The position numbers and the translations under genes were made by a program. From Deferribacterota bacterium (GTDB taxonomy: Bacteria; Chrysiogenota; Deferribacteres; Deferribacterales; UBA228), in assembly GCA_034189185.1 (NCBI GenBank), contig JAXHVM010000004.1, forward strand, positions 1-32,546: a DNA stretch of 32,546 nucleotides, in the 5' to 3' direction. This document shows positions 9,597-17,749 of the stretch, in pieces. Below the pieces are notes generated by a model. It had not been told where the DNA came from. It searched no databases and worked only from the letters and a program-made list of their open reading frames with translations. How positions within the stretch are numbered: position 1 is the first letter of the stretch; each line of letters begins with the position of its first letter.

Positions 9597-10299
9597 TGGC
9601 AGGTCAAATGATGATTTAAGAACAATTAGGGTCATAGAAGGTTTTATAAAATATCCAAAAGGATCAGTACTTATAGAGCAAGGAGACACAAAGGTTTTAT
9701 GCTCTGCTACAATTAACGATGGGGTACCACCCTTTTTAAATGAAGAGGAGACAGGTTGGCTAACAGCTGAATATGCAATGTTGCCAGCCTCAACAGATAT
9801 TAGAAATACAAGAGAATCTGTAAAAGGTAAGCTTTCTGGAAGAACACAAGAGATTTCAAGGTTGATTGGAAGATCCTTAAGGGCATCAATTGACTTAACA
9901 AAGATCAAAGGTAAAACTATTTTAATAGATTGTGATGTATTACAAGCTGACGGGGGCACAAGGACAGCCTCTATTACAGGCAGTTTTATAGCACTAAATT
10001 TAGCTATTAAATCAATAATAGAAAAAAAAATAATAGATGAAGATCCAATAAAGTTTTTAATTGCTGCTGTTAGTGTTGGTATATATAATAATGAGGTTCT
10101 CTTAGATTTAAATTTTAAAGAAGATCAGTGTGTTAGTGCTGATTTGAATCTTGTTGCTAACGAAAATAGCGATATTATTGAAATACAAGTAACTGCAGAG
10201 AAAGCCCCCTTTAGCAAAGAAATGTTAGATAGTATGTTGGATGTTGGATTTAAAGGGATAGCTTCGATATTAGAGCTAGAAAGGAGCATACTAAAGTGA
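9586..10299 (+). CDS. rph: Ribonuclease PH
   Basis: Phosphorolytic 3'-5' exoribonuclease that trims tRNA 3' ends and uses phosphate to release nucleoside diphosphates. At 237 residues it is normal length and begins with the family signature MRIDGRSNDDLRTIRVIEGF. Further marks are GSVLIEQGDTKVLCSA, the arginine-rich segment SGRTQEISRLIGRSLRA that contacts RNA and phosphate, and DCDVLQADGGTRTASITG. AGGAG sits 7 bases before the ATG. It is coupled to rdgB: the rdgB start codon GTG overlaps the rph stop codon. The rph-rdgB pairing is common and links RNA maturation with nucleotide-pool hygiene. Confidence 0.97.
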   Translation: MRIDGRSNDDLRTIRVIEGFIKYPKGSVLIEQGDTKVLCSATINDGVPPFLNEEETGWLTAEYAMLPASTDIRNTRESVKGKLSGRTQEISRLIGRSLRASIDLTKIKGKTILIDCDVLQADGGTRTASITGSFIALNLAIKSIIEKKIIDEDPIKFLIAAVSVGIYNNEVLLDLNFKEDQCVSADLNLVANENSDIIEIQVTAEKAPFSKEMLDSMLDVGFKGIASILELERSILK

Positions 10300-10907
10300 T
10301 AAAAAAACTATATCTAGCTACACGTAATGAAAATAAACTGAGGGAATTTAGAGAACTTCTAGGGGATACTATATCTGTAAATTCTGTTTATGAGGTAGCA
10401 GATAAAAGTATTGCTGTTAAAGAAGAGGGTTTGACGTTAATAGATAATGCAAAAGCTAAGGCAGAAGCCTTTTCTTCATTAATAGACGGGTTTGTAATAG
10501 CTGATGATTCAGGAATTTTTGTTGATATATTAAATGGAAGACCAGGTGTATATTCTGCTAGATATGCAGGAGAAAAGGCAAATGATAATGATAATATTAC
10601 AAAGCTTTTAACAGAGCTTGATGGAATACCTGCCCAAAAAAGGACAGCTTATTTTGAGTGTGTTATTGCATTGGCAAAAAATGGAAAAACTATTAAAACA
10701 TTTAATGGGATTATTAGAGGATATATTGGAGATAAAAAGAAAGGTGATTTTGGTTTTGGGTATGACCCAATTTTTTATATAGATAATAAAAGCTTTGCGG
10801 AATTGCCACCTAATGTAAAGAATAGTATATCTCATAGATATAAAGCAGCCGTTAAATTAAAAAAATTTTTAGAAGAATACAATAATAATGAATACAATAA
10901 TGAATAA
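10296..10907 (+). CDS. rdgB: Non-canonical purine NTP pyrophosphatase (RdgB/HAM1, Ham1-like)
   Basis: Hydrolyses dITP, dXTP and XTP to monophosphates, keeping deaminated purines out of nucleic acids. The 203-residue protein has LATRNENKLREFRELL at the N-terminus, the metal-binding DDSGI, GRPGVYSARYAG and FGFGYDPIF. The start is GTG, overlapping the rph stop, and is supported by AAGGAG 9 bases upstream. The C-terminal tail EYNNNEYNNE is an odd, repeat-derived extension: a codon-phased 15-base duplication lies at the end of the gene and reaches into the start of aroK. Confidence 0.96.
   Translation: MIKKLYLATRNENKLREFRELLGDTISVNSVYEVADKSIAVKEEGLTLIDNAKAKAEAFSSLIDGFVIADDSGIFVDILNGRPGVYSARYAGEKANDNDNITKLLTELDGIPAQKRTAYFECVIALAKNGKTIKTFNGIIRGYIGDKKKGDFGFGYDPIFYIDNKSFAELPPNVKNSISHRYKAAVKLKKFLEEYNNNEYNNE
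10875..10901 (+). repeat. 15-base tandem duplication at the rdgB/aroK junction
   Basis: GAATACAATAATAAT (10875-10889) is followed directly by a second copy, GAATACAATAAT (10890-10901), then GAATAA. The unit is a multiple of three, so it duplicates codons in rdgB (EYNNN, EYNNE) without a frameshift, and it also multiplies the candidate ATG codons for aroK at 10888 and 10900. Confidence 0.75.
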
Positions 10908-11427
10908 TATATATCTTATTGGTTTTATGGGTGTTGGAAAAACTGCAGTGGGGAAGGTGCTTGCTGATAAACTAGGTTGGACATTTTTGGATATTGATGA
11001 GGTGATTGTTGATTATAAAAAATGTTCAATTGAAGAGATTTTTATTAAATACGGTGAGGATACGTTCAGAAAGATTGAGTCAAAGGTTTTAAAAAAATTG
11101 TCAAAAAAAACTGAACAAGTTGTCTCAACAGGTGGTGGTATTGTTGTTAATAAATATAATATTGAATATATGAAGGAGAGCGGTTTTGTTGTAACCCTAA
11201 TAGCTAGGCCAGAGGTTATATATAATAGGATTTATAATGATGAGGCAAGGCCTCTGCTAAAAAATTTCTCTGGTGATGCCAAATTAGATGAGATTAAAAG
11301 GCTTTTATATATTAGAGCAGGATTGTATACAAAAGGTGATTATATAATTGATACATCAGACTTGACAGTCTCTGATGTGGCAGAAGAAATAAAAGAGGCT
11401 TTTTTTGAGAGAAAGCATAAAAGTTAA
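10888..11427 (+). CDS. aroK: Shikimate kinase
   Basis: Phosphorylates shikimate with ATP in the fifth step of the shikimate pathway. It has the family's usual length (179 residues), a Walker A loop GFMGVGKTAV, the DID motif binding Mg and shikimate in TFLDIDEVI, the substrate loop STGGGIVV and the lid region with EARPLL. Two in-frame ATG codons compete: 10888, used here with a weak AGAAG upstream, and 10900, which gives the more typical beginning MNNIYLIGFMG. The choice is blurred by the local tandem duplication. It overlaps rdgB at its start and aroB (by 23 bases) at its end. Confidence 0.95.
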   Translation: MNTIMNNIYLIGFMGVGKTAVGKVLADKLGWTFLDIDEVIVDYKKCSIEEIFIKYGEDTFRKIESKVLKKLSKKTEQVVSTGGGIVVNKYNIEYMKESGFVVTLIARPEVIYNRIYNDEARPLLKNFSGDAKLDEIKRLLYIRAGLYTKGDYIIDTSDLTVSDVAEEIKEAFFERKHKS

Positions 11428-12454
11428 TTTACAGAGACCTAGCGAGAGTTATGAAATATATATAGGCAGGGATATACTTATGCCTTTTTTAAAAAAGGAT
11501 GCAGTATATATTGTTGACGCCAACGTGTTTAATAATTATAGAAAAATATTCTCACATATAGATATAGCTAATATTTTCATATTGTATGCAAATGAAGAGA
11601 GTAAAACTATAGATTCTACTCTTAGAATTATAGATTTTCTTTTAGAGAAAAGGATAGAGAGGAAAGGGACTATCTATGCAGTTGGAGGGGGTATAACCGG
11701 TGATGTAGCAGCTTTTGCAGCATCTATCTATTTAAGAGGTGTTCCCTTTATTCAAATTGCAACTACCCTTTTATCTATGGTTGACAGCTCCGTTGGTGGC
11801 AAGACAGGTGTTAACTATAAAAATATAAAAAATATTATAGGTACTTTTTATCAGCCAAAAAAGGTGATTATAGATACTCAATTTATTGACTCTTTAAGTG
11901 ATGATGAATACCTGAATGGTTTGGCAGAAATTATAAAAATGGCTTTTCTATTTGATAGGGAATTAGTTAATATAATTACCAAAAAGGCAAATTATATTTT
12001 GAAAAGAGATAAAAGGGTGTTAGAGGATATTATAAAAAAGACAGTTTGCCATAAGGTTAATATAGTAGAAAGGGATGAGAAAGAGAGTAATTTAAGGCAG
12101 ATACTAAATTTTGGCCATACCTTGGGGCATGCAATAGAAGTTGATTCAAACTATTCTATAAAACATGGTTTTGCTGTCGCTATAGGGATGATTTTGGAGT
12201 GCAGATATGGTTATAATATAGGTGTTGTTGATAATGGGGTGTTATCTACTTTAGAAGATATATTAAGGCTTTACGATTTTCAAACAAAATATAAATTTAG
12301 TAGCATAGAAAAATTTAAATATGCTTTAGAGAGAGATAAAAAAACAAAAGAGGGTTTTTTAACCCTTTCACTACCTGCAAGGGTTGGTTGCGGGAAGATA
12401 ATTGAAGGTATAAAAGTTGAGGATTTATTAAAGATTACCAATAATAATGGATAA
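11405..12454 (+). CDS. aroB: 3-dehydroquinate synthase
   Basis: NAD-dependent enzyme converting DAHP to 3-dehydroquinate, second step of the shikimate pathway. The 349-residue protein has the NAD/substrate core GGGITGDVAAFAASIYLRG, TTLLSMVDSSVGGKTGVN and the metal-ligand segments NFGHTLGHAIE and KHGFAVAIGM. The start is TTG, overlapping the end of aroK, with AGAGG 6 bases upstream; there is no better in-frame ATG near the conserved N-terminus. It is followed, with an 8-base overlap, by a TPR protein and then aroQ, so three shikimate genes share one transcript. Confidence 0.96.
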   Translation: MRESIKVNLQRPSESYEIYIGRDILMPFLKKDAVYIVDANVFNNYRKIFSHIDIANIFILYANEESKTIDSTLRIIDFLLEKRIERKGTIYAVGGGITGDVAAFAASIYLRGVPFIQIATTLLSMVDSSVGGKTGVNYKNIKNIIGTFYQPKKVIIDTQFIDSLSDDEYLNGLAEIIKMAFLFDRELVNIITKKANYILKRDKRVLEDIIKKTVCHKVNIVERDEKESNLRQILNFGHTLGHAIEVDSNYSIKHGFAVAIGMILECRYGYNIGVVDNGVLSTLEDILRLYDFQTKYKFSSIEKFKYALERDKKTKEGFLTLSLPARVGCGKIIEGIKVEDLLKITNNNG

Positions 12455-13289
12455 GGTAAAAAACAAATATCTAAGGGATATTGATTATTTTTCTAAAAAA
12501 GTTGAGCTAGAGCCAGATTCTAAATATTATTTTCCCTTGGCTTTTGCTTATATGAATTTGTCAAAATATGATAGTGTTATTGATGTTTGCGAAAAGGGCT
12601 TAGAAAGGCACCCCACATACATGCCCCTTGCAACACTTTTGGGTGAAGCCTTTCTTAAGAAGGGGATGTTTGAGGAGGCAAGAGTGGTATTAGAAAGTGT
12701 TAAAGAGAAAGATCCAAACAATTTTAAAGCGTTAAAACTCCTTGGTTATATATATTTAGAAAAAGATGATGCTGATAAGGCTTATGAAAATTTTAAAAAA
12801 GCCTATGAACTAGCCCCAGAAAGTGAGGAATTAAGAACAATATTAGCTGATTTCGAAAAAAAAGAGCAGGTAGATGAAAATGCTCTAAGTAGTGAGAATC
12901 AAGATAAAGAGACTAGTGGTGTTGACAATGACATTGATGGCCTACTTGATGATATATTTAAAAATATTGATAATAATATGGAACAAAAAGAGTCAAATGA
13001 TGGTGAAGAATCTAAGAATAGTAGTGACGTAGAGGCTAGTAAATTGCAGGACAGTGTTAATGATATTAATAACTTACTTATAAAAAGCAAAAATGTTGAT
13101 GAGGCGTTAGAAGGCAATGATAAGGATGATTTTTTAATAAATGATGAGGAGATAGCAAATATATTAAATGAAGATAGCGAAAATATGGAAAAAGATGAGG
13201 ATGTTGATACTAGAGATAAGACTCTAGAATCCCTTAACAAATTGCTAGATAATATTGCCTCTATTAAGAGGGAAAGAGGTATCCTTTGA
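12447..13289 (+). CDS. TPR protein with acidic, low-complexity C-terminal half
   Basis: No enzyme signature is visible. Residues about 1-135 are three to four tetratricopeptide repeats (segments beginning KYYFPLAFAYMNLSKYD, YMPLATLLGEAFLKKGMF and FKALKLLGYIYLEKDDA). The remaining 140 residues are rich in Asp, Glu, Asn and Ser and probably disordered, punctuated by short hydrophobic patches such as IDGLLDDIF, INNLLIK, EEIANILNE and LNKLLDNIASI. There is no signal peptide, so it is probably cytosolic. It lies between aroB and aroQ, overlapping both (the aroQ TTG shares bases with its stop). A scaffold or assembly role is possible but unproven. Confidence 0.75.
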   Translation: MDKVKNKYLRDIDYFSKKVELEPDSKYYFPLAFAYMNLSKYDSVIDVCEKGLERHPTYMPLATLLGEAFLKKGMFEEARVVLESVKEKDPNNFKALKLLGYIYLEKDDADKAYENFKKAYELAPESEELRTILADFEKKEQVDENALSSENQDKETSGVDNDIDGLLDDIFKNIDNNMEQKESNDGEESKNSSDVEASKLQDSVNDINNLLIKSKNVDEALEGNDKDDFLINDEEIANILNEDSENMEKDEDVDTRDKTLESLNKLLDNIASIKRERGIL

Positions 13290-13714
13290 GATTATTGATT
13301 ATTAATGGTCCTAATATTAATCTTTTAGGCAGTAGAGAAATAAACATCTATGGAGAGCTAAACTACAATTCATTAAAGAATACCTTAAAGGATTATGCAG
13401 CAAAACGGAATATTGAACTAGATATTTACCAATCGAACTATGAGGGTGAAATAGTAGAAAAGATCCAAAAAGCAAATACTTTTGATGGAATTATCATCAA
13501 TGCAGGGGCTTATACTCACACTAGTATAGCTATACGGGATGCTCTACTTGCAATCAACAAACCCTTTGTTGAGATTCATATTAGCAATGTCTTTAAGAGA
13601 GAAAGTTTTAGGCAGCGATCTTTTTTGTCTGATATAGCAGTTGGTATAATATGTGGTTTTGGGTTGAAATCTTATATTTTAGCTATAAAATATTTTGAGC
13701 TTGAAGAAATATAG
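13286..13714 (+). CDS. aroQ: Type II 3-dehydroquinate dehydratase
   Basis: Dehydrates 3-dehydroquinate to 3-dehydroshikimate, third step of the shikimate pathway. The 142-residue length and motifs are those of the small dodecameric type II enzyme: INGPNINLLGSREINIYG with the active-site loop Arg and Tyr, IINAGAYTHTSIAIRDAL, and VEIHISNVFKRESFR with the catalytic His region. The start codon is TTG, overlapping the stop of the TPR gene, with AAGAGG 6 bases upstream. With aroK and aroB it completes a three-gene shikimate block. A 53-base gap to efp follows. Confidence 0.96.
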   Translation: MRLLIINGPNINLLGSREINIYGELNYNSLKNTLKDYAAKRNIELDIYQSNYEGEIVEKIQKANTFDGIIINAGAYTHTSIAIRDALLAINKPFVEIHISNVFKRESFRQRSFLSDIAVGIICGFGLKSYILAIKYFELEEI

Positions 13715-13731
13715 ATTGTGTGATATTGTCC

Positions 13732-13763
13732 ATATCCACTATCTATTTTAATGTGGAGGATAT
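13732..13763 (+). promoter_or_regulatory. efp: Possible hairpin masking the efp ribosome-binding site
   Basis: ATATCCAC (13732-13739) can pair with GTGG (13753-13756) and ATAT (13760-13763), leaving a three-base bulge AGG and a 13-base loop. The helix would bury the GGAGG Shine-Dalgarno sequence of efp. The stem is short and AT-rich, so this is only a candidate for translational control. A weak promoter-like pair (TTGAAG 13701, TATTGT 13724) overlaps the region. Confidence 0.25.
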
Positions 13764-13767
13764 ATAG

Positions 13768-14334
13768 ATGATTACACCTAACCAGTTTAAGAAGGGTATG
13801 AAGATTGAGGTAAAAGGGGAGCCTTACATATTAATTGATTTTCAACATATAAAGATGGGCAGAGGTGGAGCAACAGTTAGAACAAAATTAAAAAGCTTGT
13901 TAACAAATAATGTAATTGAAAAGACTTTTAGATCAAATGAAAAAATAGATGTACCAAATTTTGAGGAAAAAGAATTACACTACTTATATAATGACGGGGA
14001 TTTTTTCTATTTTATGGATAATGAAAGTTTTGAACAATTTAGGGTATCAAAGGAAGTAATAGGTGATAGTGCTCTTTTTCTAGTAGAAAACATTGATGTT
14101 ACGATTCAGTTTTATAATGGTGAACCTATTGGGGTTATCCTTCCTAATTTTATTGATGTTGAGGTTGTCAAAACTGAGCCTGGTCTAAAGGGAGATACTG
14201 TAAGTGGAGGAACAAAACCTGCGAAGATTGCATCGGGAGCTACAATACAAGTCCCTCTTTTTATAAATGAAGGGGATATTATAAAAGTTGATACGAGAAG
14301 TGGAGATTATGTTGAACGAGTTAAAATTTCATGA
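13768..14334 (+). CDS. efp: Elongation factor P (Arg at the loop tip)
   Basis: Ribosome-binding factor that relieves stalling at consecutive prolines. It has 188 residues and the usual three beta-barrel domains: an N-terminal KOW-like domain (MITPNQFKKGMKIEV), a middle OB domain and a C-terminal OB domain with GDTVSGGTKPA and VDTRSGDYVERV. The functional loop reads KMGRGGA, placing Arg32 where most EF-P proteins of this sequence type have a modifiable Lys (KPGKGGA). GGAGG precedes the ATG. It is followed 8 bases later by accB, as in many bacteria. Confidence 0.96.
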   Translation: MITPNQFKKGMKIEVKGEPYILIDFQHIKMGRGGATVRTKLKSLLTNNVIEKTFRSNEKIDVPNFEEKELHYLYNDGDFFYFMDNESFEQFRVSKEVIGDSALFLVENIDVTIQFYNGEPIGVILPNFIDVEVVKTEPGLKGDTVSGGTKPAKIASGATIQVPLFINEGDIIKVDTRSGDYVERVKIS

Positions 14335-14342
14335 GGTGATCT

Positions 14343-14819
14343 ATGGATATAGAAGAGTTGAAGTCTTTGATTGAATTTGTAAATAAATTAGAATTAGATG
14401 AATTTGAACTTGAAAACGGTGATATCCGAATATATATGTCAAAAAATAAATTTATAAATACTACTTCTTTTGATAAAGGTGTTGTAGCAGAAAAAATAGT
14501 AGAGAAAGAAGATTCTTCTAAAAAGTTAGAGGAAAAAACATCTGCTGAAGAAAAAAAAGAAAAAGAGGATGAAGAAGGTTATACCATTATCTCCCCTATA
14601 ATTGGGACTTTTTATGAAGCACCAGCCCCGGGGGCAAAACCTTTTGTTAAGGTGGGTGATATTGTTAGAAAAGGCCAAACTTTGTGTATTATAGAGGCAA
14701 TGAAAATAATGAATGAATTAGAGGCTGAATTTGATTGTAAAATATTGAAAAGATTAGTTAAAAACGGTGAAGCCGTTGAATTTGGGCAGCCCTTATTTAT
14801 TGTAGAGCCCCTTACTTAG
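14343..14819 (+). CDS. accB: Biotin carboxyl carrier protein of acetyl-CoA carboxylase
   Basis: Carries the biotin that shuttles carboxyl groups between biotin carboxylase and carboxyltransferase. The 158-residue protein has an N-terminal helix region, a Lys/Glu-rich flexible linker (about 48-78) and a C-terminal biotinyl domain. The biotin attachment site EAMKIMNE has Lys121, and the family's thumb region is present (SPIIGTFYEAPAPGAKPFV). GAGGTGAT precedes the ATG. accC follows immediately; its ribosome site overlaps the accB stop codon. No carboxyltransferase subunit (accA, accD) is visible in the window. Confidence 0.96.
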   Translation: MDIEELKSLIEFVNKLELDEFELENGDIRIYMSKNKFINTTSFDKGVVAEKIVEKEDSSKKLEEKTSAEEKKEKEDEEGYTIISPIIGTFYEAPAPGAKPFVKVGDIVRKGQTLCIIEAMKIMNELEAEFDCKILKRLVKNGEAVEFGQPLFIVEPLT

Positions 14820-14828
14820 GTGAAATTT

Positions 14829-16163
14829 ATGTTTAATAAAATTCTAATAGCAAACCGCGGTGAGATAGCCTTAAGGATTATTAGGGCTTGTAAAGAGCTT
14901 GGAATAGCAACGGTAGCTGTTCATTCACAGGTTGATAATGAATCATTACATGTGGCATTTGCTGATGAGGCAATATGTATTGGGCCATATAGTGCCTCAG
15001 AGAGTTATCTAAATATTAAAAATATAATCTCAGCAGCTGAGGTAGCAGGGGCTGATGCAATACATCCTGGATATGGTTTCTTAGCAGAAAATGCTAATTT
15101 CGCAAGGATATGCAATGAGTGCAATATTAGATTCATTGGGCCAAAGGTTGAGCATATAGATACAATGGGCAATAAATCAAAAGCAAAAGAAGTTATGGAG
15201 AAATTAGGTGTACCTGTTGTCCCTGGAAGCAAAAGTGCTGTTAGGAATTTGGAAGAAGGATTGGCAGTAGCAAATGATACAGGATACCCTGTGATGATTA
15301 AAGCCTCTGCTGGTGGTGGTGGGAAAGGGATGAGGGTTGTATATGATAAGGATGGGTTTACCAAGGCTTTTAATATGTCAAAATATGAAGCTAAAAAATC
15401 CTTTGGGGATGATAGTGTATATATAGAAAAATATATTGAGAATCCAAGACATATTGAGGTGCAAATATTTGGTGATAACTATGGTAATGTGGTACATTTT
15501 TTCGAGAGAGAATGCTCAATCCAGAGGAGACATCAAAAGGTTTTAGAAGAAGCGCCAAGTCCTTTTGTAGATGATAAACTAAGAGAAAGCATGGGGGAAG
15601 CATCTGTAAAAGCAATGAAGAGCTTAGGCTACCAAAACTGTGGTACAATAGAGTATCTAGTTGATAAAAATAAAAATTTCTATTTTATGGAGATGAATAC
15701 AAGAATTCAAGTTGAACACCCAGTAACAGAAATGATTACCTCAGTTGACCTATTAAAGTTGCAGATTATGGCTGCCGCAGGCGAAAGATTGCCTTATAAC
15801 CAAGAGGATCTCAAAATAAATGGTCATGCCATAGAGGTAAGGATAAACGCAGAGGATCCTAAAACATTTAGACCGTCTCCAGGTAAGATTACTGGCTATT
15901 ACGCACCTGGTGGTTTTGGTGTTAGGGTGGACTCTACCTGTTATCAAGATTATATTGTTTTGCCCTATTATGATTCACTTATTGCTAAACTTATTACCTT
16001 TGACAATACTAGGAGAGATGCAATTAGTAAGATGAAAAGGTCCTTAGATGAGTTTATTATTGAAGGGATTGATACAACAATACCACTACATAAAAGGATA
16101 ATTGTTGATAAAAATTTTTGCGATGGCAATTTCAGTACTAGTTATTTAGATCAGCTCGTATAA
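14829..16163 (+). CDS. accC: Biotin carboxylase of acetyl-CoA carboxylase
   Basis: ATP-grasp enzyme that carboxylates biotin on AccB with bicarbonate, the first half of malonyl-CoA formation. The 444-residue protein starts MFNKILIANRGEIALRI and shows HPGYGFLAENA, the glycine-rich loop ASAGGGGKGMR, RHIEVQIFGD, ERECSIQRRHQK and MNTRIQVEHPVTE. An in-frame GTG at 14820 could extend it by three codons, but it forms part of the AGGTGA Shine-Dalgarno sequence (14818-14823), so the ATG at 14829 is preferred. The context accB-accC argues for acetyl-CoA carboxylase rather than a pyruvate or propionyl-CoA carboxylase subunit. Confidence 0.96.
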   Translation: MFNKILIANRGEIALRIIRACKELGIATVAVHSQVDNESLHVAFADEAICIGPYSASESYLNIKNIISAAEVAGADAIHPGYGFLAENANFARICNECNIRFIGPKVEHIDTMGNKSKAKEVMEKLGVPVVPGSKSAVRNLEEGLAVANDTGYPVMIKASAGGGGKGMRVVYDKDGFTKAFNMSKYEAKKSFGDDSVYIEKYIENPRHIEVQIFGDNYGNVVHFFERECSIQRRHQKVLEEAPSPFVDDKLRESMGEASVKAMKSLGYQNCGTIEYLVDKNKNFYFMEMNTRIQVEHPVTEMITSVDLLKLQIMAAAGERLPYNQEDLKINGHAIEVRINAEDPKTFRPSPGKITGYYAPGGFGVRVDSTCYQDYIVLPYYDSLIAKLITFDNTRRDAISKMKRSLDEFIIEGIDTTIPLHKRIIVDKNFCDGNFSTSYLDQLV

Positions 16164-16165
16164 TA

Positions 16166-17749
16166 ATGAGATATATATTAATTTTTTTATTAATCATAAC
16201 AGGTTGTTTATATAAAGGTGTTGGTTATTCAGAGAGTGAAAGTCAATATTCAGACTATCTTAAGGCTTCTTATCTATATAATTCTGGTGATTTAGATAAG
16301 GCTCTAATATATTTTAAGAAATTAGATAAAAGTAGTGATAGCGCTCATATAAAAGGGCTTATAGCAAACATATATATAAATCAAGGTAGATTTACAGCTG
16401 CAAAAAATATCTTGTTAGAGGGTATTAAAAAACATAAAGATCCAGATCTGTATTTTAAATTAGGTATTTTATATGGTAAAATCTATGATAATTGCAATGA
16501 GGCGCTATCTTATTTAGAAAAAGCTATTTCTTTAAAGAAAGATGCCAAATACTTATTAGCTACAGCTGAGTGTTATGAAAATATAGGCGAATATGTGAAA
16601 GCCCTTGATGTATATGATAGCCTATTAAAAAAGAATGAAAACCCACTCTTTCACTATAGAAAGGGTATTATCTATACAAAGCTTAATATGTTTGAACAGG
16701 CAAAAAAAGAATATATGAAAGCTATAGAAGTGGGAGACCATTTAAAATCATATTTAAATCTTTCAGAGATCTATATAATACAGAAAAATTACGATGAAGC
16801 GATAGGCTTATTAAAAAAAGTTATTGATGATTTTGGTGATATATTAGTAGCTAAAAAGAGATTAGCTGAAATATATAGTGAAACTGGTGAAAATAAAAAG
16901 GCACTTGAGCTGTTTACATCAATAATAGACAAGCTTGATGATGAAAATAAAGCCAAGATACTCAAAGAAATAGGTTTTTTATATTTAAATAATAATAAAT
17001 ATGATAAGGCCTATGAATATTTCAAAAAGGTATTGGAGATTCAACCTAGTGATTATCAAACCCTATATTTTATCGCTTTTATAAGTGAGCTTAATAAAAA
17101 CTACAAAAGGGCAGAAGAATATTACCTAAAGGCATTAGAGATTAGAAAGGATTTTGCCTTTGCAAAAAAAAGATTGGCTGTAACATATATAAATGAAGGA
17201 AAGTTTGAAGAAGCAGAGGATATGCTAGAGAGTATAGATAATGCAAGCATTGATGTTGATTACTATCTAATTAAATCACTTCTTTATAAAAAGATGGACA
17301 AGATAGATAATGCTTTGGATATACTTTTAAAAGCCAAAAAAGAATACCCAGCTAGCTTAGAAGTGCTATTTGAGCTGGCAAGTATATATGAGATGCAAAA
17401 AGAATATGATAAATGCGAAAATATTTTAAAAGAAGCTCTTGCTTTAGAGCCTGAAAACCCAATATTTTTGAATTTTCTAGGTTATCTTTATGCAGAGCTT
17501 GGTAAAAATTTAGATGAGGCCTATAAGCTTATAAATAAAGCTTTAGAAAAAGATCCAGATAACCCTGCCTATATTGATAGCCTTGCATGGGTTTTATACA
17601 AGCAGAAAAGATATAAGGAGGCATATAAACTACAAAAAAAGGCTTTAAGGAGTAATCCTAGTGAAGAGGAATTTGTAAAGCACATGAATTCAATACTCAA
17701 GGCAATGGGCAGTGATGAAACAATTGATGAGATTATTAACGAAAAATAG
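16166..17749 (+). CDS. TPR-repeat lipoprotein
   Basis: The 527-residue protein begins with a short signal peptide ending in the lipobox ITGC (lipidated Cys14), so it should be attached to the inner or outer membrane facing the periplasm. The remainder is almost wholly tetratricopeptide repeats, roughly a dozen, for example DKALIYFKKLDKSSD, AYEYFKKVLEIQPSDYQTLY and AYKLINKALEKDPDNPAYID. These repeats bind proteins, so a scaffold role in envelope or secretion assembly is plausible, but the partner is unknown. It follows accC after two bases, with no strong ribosome site. The next gene overlaps its end by 38 bases. Confidence 0.85.
   Translation: MRYILIFLLIITGCLYKGVGYSESESQYSDYLKASYLYNSGDLDKALIYFKKLDKSSDSAHIKGLIANIYINQGRFTAAKNILLEGIKKHKDPDLYFKLGILYGKIYDNCNEALSYLEKAISLKKDAKYLLATAECYENIGEYVKALDVYDSLLKKNENPLFHYRKGIIYTKLNMFEQAKKEYMKAIEVGDHLKSYLNLSEIYIIQKNYDEAIGLLKKVIDDFGDILVAKKRLAEIYSETGENKKALELFTSIIDKLDDENKAKILKEIGFLYLNNNKYDKAYEYFKKVLEIQPSDYQTLYFIAFISELNKNYKRAEEYYLKALEIRKDFAFAKKRLAVTYINEGKFEEAEDMLESIDNASIDVDYYLIKSLLYKKMDKIDNALDILLKAKKEYPASLEVLFELASIYEMQKEYDKCENILKEALALEPENPIFLNFLGYLYAELGKNLDEAYKLINKALEKDPDNPAYIDSLAWVLYKQKRYKEAYKLQKKALRSNPSEEEFVKHMNSILKAMGSDETIDEIINEK

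Noticed and set aside
13701-13729. Promoter for efp (TTGAAG, 17 bases, TATTGT)
   Set aside because: Only four of six matches in each box in AT-rich DNA; mentioned with the hairpin but not listed as a promoter.
14820-14822. GTG as accC start
   Set aside because: It lies inside the AGGTGA ribosome site serving the ATG at 14829, and the three extra residues are not typical of the family.
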